A stretch of 64,000 nt of DNA, from positions 36,650,686 through 36,714,685 of the forward strand of contig NC_087067.1 in NCBI RefSeq assembly GCF_963678635.1. The letters are read 5' to 3'. The number at the start of each line of letters is the position of its first letter. Within the stretch, counting starts at the first letter, position 1. The notes beneath the pieces were generated by a model. The model had not been told where the DNA came from, did not search any database, and saw nothing but the letters and a program-made list of their open reading frames with translations. The DNA is from Symsagittifera roscoffensis (Eukaryota > Xenacoelomorpha > Acoela > Convolutidae). A program made the translations under genes and the position numbers. Shown in pieces: positions 1-10,800 of the stretch.

Positions 1-640
1 AGCTTCAAATGTACATTTCTTGTGTGAGGTCCATTTTACTTTATAACTCTTGTATTTGGTACCCAAATTTATCAAAGCTACGTGATTTGGAAAAATTCCA
101 GAAGAAGGCAGTAAAGTGGATAATTGGTTCCACTAATTATACTGACAGTCTTGTGATGTTAAACATACTGCCTATTTGCTATCAAATTATTTTTAATGAT
201 TGTGTTCTCTTCTTCAAACTGTTACATAACTGTTACGACTTCGATATTAATGACTATGTTACTGTTAGTGAATCGAGACCGGTTAACAGATCCAGTCAGA
301 GAATGGTATTCTCTGTACCTCTTACCCGCAAATTCTGTTGCCTTGGGAGATTTTTCCAAAGAACAATTCATAGCGTCAATAGTGTTTTAGCAAAAGTCGA
401 CATCAACTCTACAACTACAGTCTCACAAACCAAGACTCTACTCTTCAATTTCCTTAAACAGCAACTTCAATCAACCTTCAATCTCGACAATCCATGCACT
501 TTCTTCATCAAATGCCGTTGCAACACATGTCGTTCCTGAATATTACTAATTTAACTCAAAGCTTGAATTAAGCAAACTCAAATTTTCACTTTTATATGTA
601 GTATCATTCACTAATAAAGTTTTTTTCTTCTTCTTCTCTT
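1..640 (+). mobile_element. 3' end of a non-LTR (LINE) retrotransposon
   Basis: The window opens inside a LINE. An open frame (9-539) encodes the C-terminal end of a LINE reverse transcriptase: a YNSCIWYP segment, then LEKFQKKAVKWI, a LNILP segment and a terminal Cys cluster (CTFFIKCRCNTC). This is the layout of the region after the RT palm in CR1/Jockey-like elements. The stop at 537-539 is followed by a short 3' UTR, an AATAAA at 613-618 and a TTC-rich tail (about 624-640). The 5' part lies outside the window. The clade cannot be assigned from the tail alone. Confidence 0.8.
9..539 (+). pseudogene. LINE reverse transcriptase, C-terminal fragment
   Basis: About 176 codons open to a TGA stop. 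The family assignment rests on the post-palm pattern (aromatic-rich YNSCIWYPNL, then a basic helix beginning LEKFQKKA, then LNILPICYQ) and the C-x-C-x2-C ending typical of LINE ORF2 C-termini. The catalytic YxDD is not in the window. Its state beyond the window edge is unknown, so it is called a fragment rather than an intact gene. Confidence 0.7.
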
Positions 641-1540
641 TGGAAGCTTTGAAACAACAGTCTGGACGTTGATCACTCGGTCTTTGAAGGAACTACCAAC
701 GAAATCTTCGACAATGGGACTTCCATTATTGCATTCACTAGGAAATTGATTTCCAGTAGCAACTACTATGTGAGGGCTACGCGATGTGCAAACGAGCTTA
801 CGTATCACCACAAAATCAGATTTTACGTATCGTTGCCAAAACTGAAATCGAATCTGAACAGTTTTCTCGTTGCTAAACGTTCAACTTTTAGAAGGAATCG
901 GGCATGAAAAGTTCGAATTTCTATTCATATCTCAAGCTTTTTATGATAAAATTTTGTTTCGGACTCAACAGTGTGGGACACAAGTATTTTCGGCTTCCGC
1001 TTGCTTAAACTGAATTCTTTTTCGACGATAAACAGAGACAGACGTAAAAAAATTTTGTTTGGTGTGTTTTATCGATGTTTTTGAATGTTTTTTTTTCGAC
1101 CTTCAACTTCGTCTTCCTTCTCTTTTTGAATTCGCTAGCTTTCAATGCTATATTTGTGTTGCATCACAAGTGTTGCAAAACATTACCGCTTTGTGAAATT
1201 TTAATTCTAGGAAAACATGGAAATTTTTAGCAATATAGGTATGGAGTTAGCAATATAGGTATGCAGTTATGCTTTTCTGCGATGAAATTTGCCATAATAA
1301 ATTGAACGCCGCCTCTGATCCAACTTTAAAAATTCAAAAATTGAAAGTATATGGAAGTCTATAAGGGCTCCTTGGTATTTTACAATCGGGGACATTACTT
1401 AGTTAAATTTGTCATTAAAGTTGAAATAAATTTCACAAGAATATGCCAAATATATTATAAATGTTGTCAGTCAGTTCCTGAAAGGTTGAATTAGATCAAA
1501 AAGCCAAAGGTTTCTAAAGGCTGAATATTTATTTATTTCA
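641..1540. other. Upstream flank of the Fuseless-like gene; no gene seen
   Basis: AT-rich sequence without a convincing coding frame. The only structure I see is a 20-bp tandem duplication at 1229-1268 (agcaatataggtatg followed by g/cagtt). A 5' exon or promoter of the downstream gene could lie here, but I cannot point to one. Confidence 0.5.
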
Positions 1541-1876
1541 GATATTCAGTGCAATCTAGCTATGAGTGGAGATGTCATCTAATGAACAGGACTGAAAGTT
1601 GCCATTTTTGTTTCGGGTATGAAAATCATAAACGAATTTGCTGATGTGTTCACTGCACTGCTGGTGGCATGGTCTGCAGCTGTAGTCTGGTTTACAATGT
1701 GGACATTGCTTGGTTGTATGTTTCCAGACGACGCCGAGCACTATATCTGGGCCATGCTATTTGTTGGATTCGGAGGCTCCTATCTCTGCATGTACATCGA
1801 AACTATGTCGTGTTTTATCAATACAAGCCAGAACACTTGCTCGCACGTCTCAGCTAAATTGATCCACGACTTCTTT
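1541..1876 (+). CDS. Fuseless-like exon 1 (first visible exon)
   Basis: Coding from ATG 1619 to the donor TTT|GTAACT at 1876. It encodes two hydrophobic helices around the first repeat WFTMWTLLG and a Cys-containing loop with an NTS site. The frame stays open upstream only to 1586, where it meets TGA 1583. A ttatttcag acceptor ends at 1540, so 1541-1618 could be 5' UTR. That UTR would hold two upstream ATGs (1562 and 1582), each opening a short frame. An alternative is a more 5' coding exon that I cannot see. Confidence 0.6.
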
Positions 1877-4800
1877 GTAACTTGGTTTCAGGCAAGGATT
1901 TAAAAGTTTCTTGAGCTTACTTGAAATTACGTTCACTCTTAAAATGCTATAGCTTCTTTTCTAGATTAATTTGCTGTGGCAAATAAAAGTTCAGTTGTTA
2001 CATTTGCCCTTATTTATTACGCTTTAGATAATTAAAAACCTTATAAATGATAAAGTCAGATGTATTTAAGAATAATTGTAGGTGTTTCTGTGGAAAAGTT
2101 GGTGGGACATGTTGGATTTTTACACTCATTCAACCTTTGCGCAAGTATGCGAGCTGATTGTATCCTGCTTCATCCTCATTTCTTGTCGCTCGCTGACAGT
2201 GACTGCTCAACTAACTATTACGAAGGAGGAAATTTGCAAGACCCCGACCGTCAGTGACACTATATCCACAGGTTAAGAAATAAATTGTATAGTACGACTT
2301 TTCAGTTTATATACGATTTAATTGCAATGAACATTCTTCCAGGTAGCAGAAATAAATCTTGAATCAAGATTATACTATAATTATTATTTAAGTTGTTAAG
2401 TGGGCGAGTAGGAGTTATAATAGAAGAAGTTTTTATTGAAGCCGGGAGAAACTTAGTTTTACTCCAGGCAAATTAGTTTTTGAAGCTTTATTTAGCGCTT
2501 CCTTGGCAATCAAAATGCCAATAATAATCCGCAACAATTTATATTTTTGTTTTTTATTCATCTTTCAAAGACTATGCCTAATTTACTAAACTTTTGAAAA
2601 TTTTGTATAGTTTCTCTACAGCGCAGAAAAATGATTAATCAAAATGTTTTAATGAATGTGATCGGAATTTTCTTTGCTACTGGTGACTCTTGTTTGAAAA
2701 AAGTTTTGCCTTCGTGGCTTTCATTTGAATTTACAGCTGATTTTTTTAAAGACCTTTTCATTATTTAATACATTTGACGCAGGAATCACAAACTCAGCAA
2801 ACATCACTTCGACGCTAGTTTTGGTGCACATTCTGTCAATCACTGTGTGGACTCAAGTGTGGAATCTCACTGATAAATTTCTTCTCCCTGGAGATGAACA
2901 CTACTACACTTCCACTTCGATCTCATTGGTGTTTGGTCTGTTACTGATGGGGGCGTTGTTTGTATTCGACCAAGTGAAGTCTTGTCTACTACTTTGCTGC
3001 AAGAATTCTTATCCAGGTGGGGATTACAATCCTATTGTTCAGAACTTTAGAAGGGGGGAGGAACTTAGTCTTCGGTTGTGTTTTTCTCCACGCAATTTTT
3101 AGTGATATTGCATATTACAGCCTGTTTAGTCGCGAGTCGAACGCTATAAAAAATTAAAATGTTTTCTCAGTTATTGGTTTTTAGCCGAATTGCGAGCACA
3201 GAAAACCGGCTACTCTTGTTGTTCCGACCATTTGAAAAATGGGGAGGAACTTTGTCTTCGGGTGTGTTTTAGTTTTTTTTCTTTTTGTTTTCCACGCAAA
3301 ATCAGGTACCACAAATAATCATCGGACTGGGTTGAGTGATATATGATATTAAAGCCCTTTCAGTCGTGATTCGAACCACATTTAAAAATTTTAAAAAGTT
3401 TCCCCCCGTGTTGAGAAAAACCGGTTTGAAGTGTTGGATTTTTCGTCTTAATTCGGGCAAATAAAGCAAACGAGCAGGCTTACAACAGCTGAAATCTGCC
3501 TAATCTGACCTTAAAACTTAATTTAAAGCTAGTAAAATTAGTGTTTGGAGTTTTTATAGCTCCATTTTGGGAACCAAAAACTTCAAAACATTAAAAATTT
3601 TCTGCAAAAAAATTTGAAGAAAATTTTGAAAAGTTTTTCTAGTCATTCATCTACAAAGTTTTTTGTCCAACTTGCCTAGATTAGTATGACCGTCTAATAT
3701 GCCTAAAAATTATTTCATCACACCAAACAGAAAAAAATTACACTAATTTGGAAAAAAAACTTTCTAAACCGTAATTTTCTAAAGACTATGGTCGGAACAT
3801 TCTGTGCTATTTGCACGGTAACCGGCTATCCTTCTTTATCTCTGATTTTTTATTTTAATCTTTTTGCTCTGTATGAGCAGAAACCTTTTTGTTGTAAATG
3901 GTAACTTTTTTGTTACTAATTAGATGTTTGATTGATTAATCATACATAAGCTTTGGTATAGAATGGACGAACTTAAACCAGCCCAAATCTGGTTTAAATC
4001 TTTGTTATAGAATAGACGAACTTCAACCAGCCCAAATGTGGTTTATATACCACCTTTTTATTGTGATATTTTTGCTTTAAATAGCCTCAAAAAGATTTAA
4101 GTCGTGACTAAAAGGTCCCAGCAAAGGTTTAGCAAATGAAATATATGTCAGCCAAAGGTCTTAGATGTTTCATCAAGCTGCTTCAATCATGATTTTAATG
4201 CAGGTCCTTAGTTAAACTGTCCTGCTTTATTATGGAAGAGTTCGTTTGTCGCGTGCTTTTAATGTTGAGAACCATGGTCAAATATCCGATTATGAATCGT
4301 TTTGTGGCTCGGGTTTTTAATAAAGAGGTTAGCAGTTCGAAGCCGACCATGAGCTGTGCTCGTTGTTTGGAGACTTGATAACTAATTTTTCCGGGCCCAG
4401 AAAGTTAACCTATGAAAGGCATACTGTTTTGTTCAAAGGACACAATAGGGGATCTCTGTAAAATTTTGAACAGCTCGTACGCTGGTCCTTCCCCACGTGA
4501 GGATCCAGTTGATGATGTTACTACCTCCTGTTTTTACTGAATTTAGATGAAGACGGCAAGGAGGGAGGAGCTAATCGGCGGATGCTGTTCCTGGTCTACT
4601 ACCTGATGGCCTCTTTCGCTCTCCTCTCCTCAATCCAATGTTGGCGAGGTGTCTGGGGATTTGGAGATTACTTCATGGAACTGCTTCAGAAAGAACATAT
4701 GCTCAACAACAAGGTTAGGTTAACACAACTCATTATATTAAGAAAGTAGCGAAGTTTTATTTTTCTTGAAATAAATTTTTTTCTCCAAAAACAAGGGTGA

Positions 4801-7800
4801 TACAACGTCAAAGTTTATATAATTAGCACCAAGATCGAGGAGAGGATAGACAAAGGGCATAATCAATACCCACTGAGTGCATCATTGAGTCAAAAATATT
4901 TATAAGTAAATTTTTATTACTTACCTCCATTTAAAAAATAGAAATTTCAAGCTAGCTTATGCCGCCTATGGCTCAGATACACAGAACAACTTCTCGTTTT
5001 TTCTACTGACTAGCTCTTATAATAGATAAAAACTTAGGATGGTTACGTAATCGTTAGCTTAACTAGAGTATATAAAGTGGAACCACATCATTCTTCTTAG
5101 CCGGAAAAATTTGAATTGCAAAAATTAACTATTTAACTAACTAACTGCACCTTTTCTCCCCTTTGGGAAACAAAAATAAATTTTATGAGAAAAAATAACT
5201 CTTAATTTTATATTATAATGAGAAATTAGATACAGCAAAGTGAGTTTCATGCGAAAGAGGCAGTACAACAATGCCGAAAATTATTTTTTATTTTCTTTTT
5301 TTTAATCATCCAAATCAATTATGCTGAGAAAATAATAAACTCGGTAATTATCAAACTTTTGTTTTCGGTTTTTCTCCAAAGTAAACCAGTATTCAAGCAT
5401 AATTGCAAACAATTCATAAACGGAATTCAAAGTTTGTATGACCATAAGTTTTCGGCGCTGTTGAACACGTTTTCAGTTTTGGTACCGTTGTACTTCGATA
5501 CTGTTGAACGCCTCCATAATAGCTTATAAAACAGTAGCAATAAACCAAATTGAACGATTTTTTATATCGATTATGATAAAATGTTACTGTGTTGCACCTA
5601 ATTCTACTTTATATAATTGAAAGAATAAAAGTGAATTAATCTAAAGTTAAAACATTAAATAAAGGAAGAGAGCATTCTCGCCGCCGGAGAGAATGAAAGA
5701 GTGAAGGTCATATCTAAGTGACTTGTTAGGATTGTTACGTAATCGTTAGCTAAACTAGAGTATATAAAGTGGAACCACATCATTCCTTTTAGCCGGAAAA
5801 ATTTGAAGTGCAAAAATTAACTATATAACTAACTAACTGCACCTTTTCTCCCCTTTGGGAAACAAAATTAAATTTTAAGCACAATAAATGTACTAGATTA
5901 GAGATAAAATTTAACGAGTGTATTTAAATAAGGCCGTTAATGATATGAAATTAGCTGCTGGATTAAAATAAGTAACCAACATCCGCCGGATGTAAAAGTA
6001 GTCAGATTGGAAATCAAAAAGATTACGAAGTTAAATTCCTTGGAATGTAACTGAGTCCAAATGTATTTAAGTGTGCTAGGGTATAAAGCATTACTATTAA
6101 ATTTTAAAGGTAGCCAAACACTAAGATGAATGTATGTACTGATCCGAAGGAATGTTAATGATGGCCTAGGCGGTTAACAATCCAAAGAGTAATGTAGTAA
6201 ATAAAAAAAAACATAACGCACCAGATAGGCGAAATGTTATGATTTGTTTTTGAGATAACATTTTGTGTAGCAGTTTATAAAGTTTTCGAGTTCAGCTGTT
6301 GTCCAGGACGATAAGGTTCAATGCCGTGCCAGAAACCACTTGGGCTCATCTACAACATCTATGAAATATCTCTTACCATAGAATTTTGGCGGGCCCACAT
6401 TTCGATTAGACCGGCGTACAGGTGGTTCATTACCGGGTTTCAGGCGTACAGGTGGTTCATTACTTGAGCTTAGGCAGCAGGGCTTCATCAGATAAGTCCA
6501 CTATCTCATAAATTGGGAAGTTCACTGGAGAGTCCTCATTTAGTGGTGTTGTTGGAGTATTCTTCGAGTCCCTTTCTTGAGTGGTGGTAGTAGATTCCAC
6601 CGGATTGATGCTGATTGGGCACTGCGATGTTATTAGCTCGTCGTCTTGGTTATCTTCTAAAATCTCAACCTTAATGTTATCATTTGCTTCGGGAGAGTTA
6701 TCAGTGTTGCTATCGTGTTTTGAAGCATTTAGGGAATCGGAAATAATTCGCTCCCTAACTACGTCTCTACACGGAAAACCTACAGCTATCCATTCCCAAT
6801 CGCCTATATCGGAAGTATCCGAGGGAATAACCATAGACGCGTCAGAAGCAAGGTAACCTGGTAAAATAGTCGACTTAGATCGTGGAGGTTGTCTTCGAGA
6901 AGGGCTCGTAGAAGGTCTCGACACGCGCGTCCTGGTGTTTTTGTCTGAGGATCCCAATTCTTCTAAATTCCTGGTCTTCAGTTGATGTTTTCGTGGATTG
7001 TTTTGTTTCCAGGTTTCTCGCGTTTCTGACCTACTTCAACATTACAGTTAGAAAAGTAAGGAAATGATGTTGCCTTTAAAAGATCGGATTTTTGAAGACT
7101 TTGATCGGGGAATGGCGATATGATTTTCTGATTATTTTTCCGTCGGATAATTCTACGGTCGTACTAGAAGTGTTTTTGATTTTTTGTTTCAACTCCTTAT
7201 AAAACGGATTTCCTTTGATGCTCTCGTTCGTTTTCCGAAGGATTTTACCTTTAAATGGATTTTGAAGGGGTATTCCGGACGAGGAAGGTTTTGAGGGGAA
7301 CGGGTAGTCTGATTCGTATCCTTTCTCTACAGGTGTCTGGTTCTTCTTGGAGATCAACGTATCCTTGTATCCATCCTCCACTCTGTCGTCTGCGTTCCAG
7401 TCCTTTGCTCTTTCTTTAGAAAGTATCGATTTTCCTTTGTCTAAAATTCCATTGGATGGTTTACCAGAAGCCAATTGTTTCCAAATAGTGTTTGGTTTTC
7501 TATTAAAATGTACTTCGAAAGGAGAGCATTTGATTTTTGATTGTCAAGAGGACCGAAGGTTTCAGATGATTTTTGAGACAGCGTCTCGTAATGTACATTT
7601 TTGGGCTTTTTGAGACATAGCCAACAATTTAATTTTTGCAGTATGTACAAGTTTCTCAACTAATCCGTTGGAGCGATGATCTACTGTACAAAATATTAAT
7701 TTGATTTTGTTCGAATCGCAAAATAATTTAAAATCCTGCCTTGTAAAACAGGATGCGTGATCTACTCTAATGTATGGTATGCCGTGAAGAAATATGTAAT

Positions 7801-10800
7801 CTTGAAGAAATTCGATGACTGTTTTTGATGATGAAGATGTAGTAATTTTTGATCGATCGATGCAAAGTAAGGTATTATTCTTCGTGCACCAGTGAGAATC
7901 TAAAGGACCGGCGAAGTCTAGATTGAGTTCTTCGTTGGGTTCCAGTAAGGGGGGAAGTTCACTAATTTGTGAATTAGGAATTATACTTCTTAAATTCTTA
8001 CTCGTCTTTGTACATTCTGAGCAATTGATGCCGTGAAAATAGATCTGTCTGTTAATGTGGGGCCACCAGATGTATTGGGCCAAGTATTTCATTCCAATTT
8101 GAACGGGATGTGTTTCATGGAGAGTTTTGAACATTGCATTTCGCAAGGTAAAAGGGATAACTAATTTACCGTCCATGTATAGTAATCCGTCGGATTCATG
8201 TAAGTCCTGTACAAAGTGGTTGAAATACGATGAATTGGCGTTAATCGTCTCAGTTTTGTTTTGAAGTGCTTTTACGATGGGGCTCAACATTGGGTCGTCT
8301 TCGGTTAGGAGAGCTACTAATTTGGCATTAAATAACGTATTCAAATCCAAAGGACGATCGGGCAACTTCAAATTTTCTCGGTATTTATTCACAACTCTTA
8401 CGTGGTCAGATAACAAAGGGAATTCTAGGGAAACTTGAATACCGGAAGTGGACCGATTAATTAAAAATTTTTTAATTTTCCATAACAGTTTTTACAGTTT
8501 TTTTTTATCTAAAGCTGAATTAATTATGCTACAATAAAGAAAAAAAGAATATGAAAATGCGGAATTAGAAATAGAAATTATTAAAGAGTTAGTGTTTGAA
8601 TAATCCGAAGGAATACATTTCGAAGTACAAAATCAGTGCGATTATGATTTGATGATCAAATTGGTAAGGTCGAATTAATGAGTTTTAGTACTGAAGCTAA
8701 AAGGTAATTATGTAATCTTGCGTAAACGGAATTTTCCAGATTTGAACCAATAACAGCATGTCATTCTTTGTTTATCCGAAGGATTAATTGATTTCCTAAT
8801 TTTATCTATATTCGCGACTACAAATTCTTCGTCGTAATGTGATGGGTCCTTTACTTTTCCAGAAGGAATTCTCAAATTAAATCAGTGAGTTTCATGTTTT
8901 TTCTTGCAAGGCGTTTAATTGTAAAATTAAACGGTAGTAGCCGATCAACCCATCTTGTTAGTCTGCTGTGGTATATTTCATTCCCGTGGTTTGTTGATAG
9001 GGCTTTATGATCTGTAATTACTTCGAAGTCTGATCCAGAAAAGTAAGTTTTGTAATGTTCTACAACTCCCAAAAGTTCTAATTCATTGGTAGAATATTTC
9101 GATTCATGTGGGTTTAGAAACCGAGAAGCAAATGAAATCGTTTTCCAGTCATCCCCATGGAGTTGTTCTAGGGAGGCTCCCAAATCGTTATGTGATGCGG
9201 CCGTTTTTATTCTGGTTTCAAGTTTTACGTCGAAATGCGTATTTTCTGTAAGATTGATAATCTGTTTGATTTTCAAAAGCTTTTGTATGATCGAAGTTCC
9301 AATGGAAAATAGATTTCTCATTTAATAAAGGACGTAACGGGCTTTCCAAGGATGCTAGATTGGGCAAAGTTAATATATTGATTTATAGACCCGAAGAATG
9401 ATCGTAGTTCCTTCAAAGTTTTTGGGATGGGTAAGTTCTTTATTGCTTTCGTTTTTGTCGAATACCGGAGAAATTCCAGTATTTGAGATTTTGAATTTCA
9501 ACCATTCGATTTCTTTTTGAAAGAATTTGCATTTTGACCATCTAACGGCGAAATTGTAATAGTCTAAACTTGATAAGATTTTAAAAACAATGTTTTTGTG
9601 GTCTGAGAAGCTTCTTTTGGATGCAATTAAAATGTCATCTAAATAACAGTTTGTAGAAGTGATCGTACCTAGCGTTGAGTCCATGACTCTTTGAAATTCG
9701 TTGCATGTCGCTAACCCGTAAAAGCCAGTTAAAAACTGATAGGTACCCGTAATATCGCCGCCCACTATACTAAAGTAACACTGGTTACTAGTAAATTTGT
9801 CTAAGGCGAGTTGGCTATATGCATTTTTTAAATCCAAGTTAGTAAGTCAAACTTCTCTCCAACGGAGTCATTTGCAATTTTTGCCGCTACGTCATCTACA
9901 TTTTCGTGAATATTCGGCATTTGGTATTTGTTCTTGTAGATCTGTTTGTTAATAAATTTTGAATCTAAAGCCGACTTCATCGATTTGTCTTTTTTTACGA
10001 GGAATGACAATTGGGCTGATAAAACGGTCTTCATCGCAATTTTTCAACTTCTTAATGTGTCCCATGTTTTTCAGTCGATTAAGTTCCGTTTTAACTGAAT
10101 CAAGTAAGTGGAGAGGAACGCGTCTGCCTTTTAATTGTATGGGCTTTAGTGGTTCGTGAAAATGAGTGATTTCCATCTGATTTTTTATTTTACCAATCCG
10201 AAGGAATAAATTTTTAAAAGTCTCAGCGATGTTAGTAATTTGCTTTTCTTTTTTTTGCGCTGGAAATCAAATTTATTGACTTACACATCTTATTTGTCTG
10301 GAAGTGTGGAAAGTACTTCTGTGATACTTCTATCCCCACTTGGGCAGGTTGTCATTTCCGAGTATGTTTCTCTCATGCCTTTCTGTAAAAAAGAAATGGC
10401 AGTCGTCGTGTGACCATCCATTTGGAAAGATTAGTACTATCACTTTGCCAGAGATGTTGATGGCATTGTCCGTGAACCCGGGTATAAGTCCTTGGTTGCT
10501 TTATCCTCAGGATAAGTTTTTAGGTATGGATCCCGAAATTTCAATTCGTGAAGGACGTTTTTCTTAAAAGCTGACCGGGCTTGCAGAGTCCACTTGTATG
10601 TTTAAAAATTACTTGGTTTTCCTTCCCGAGGCCAGTTTTTAATAGTTTCTTAAGTTCTTCTCCATCATCGTCGAAAATTGTAGTTACATTTTATACAGAA
10701 TTATCGTCATTTTCACTCTGTCCAGATTCTGACCATGCGCTAAATCACGTCACAACGTTCTCTATTTACATCCGGATGATCGGACGGATTAAAATCTACA

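Larger units (their letters stand above)
3017..4546 (+). other. Fuseless-like intron 3 (1530 bp), repeat-laden
   Basis: Noncoding. It contains one copy of a dispersed repeat (about 3440-3833, whose inverted partner is at 20780-21189), a 40-bp sequence duplicated with 49-bp spacing (3957-3996 and 4006-4045), and a weak tRNA-B-box-like piece near 4325-4345. Confidence 0.6.

Noticed and set aside
6581-6856. Plus-strand 91-codon frame in the LTR element
   Set aside because: It is the antisense shadow of the minus-strand frame at 6460-6957.
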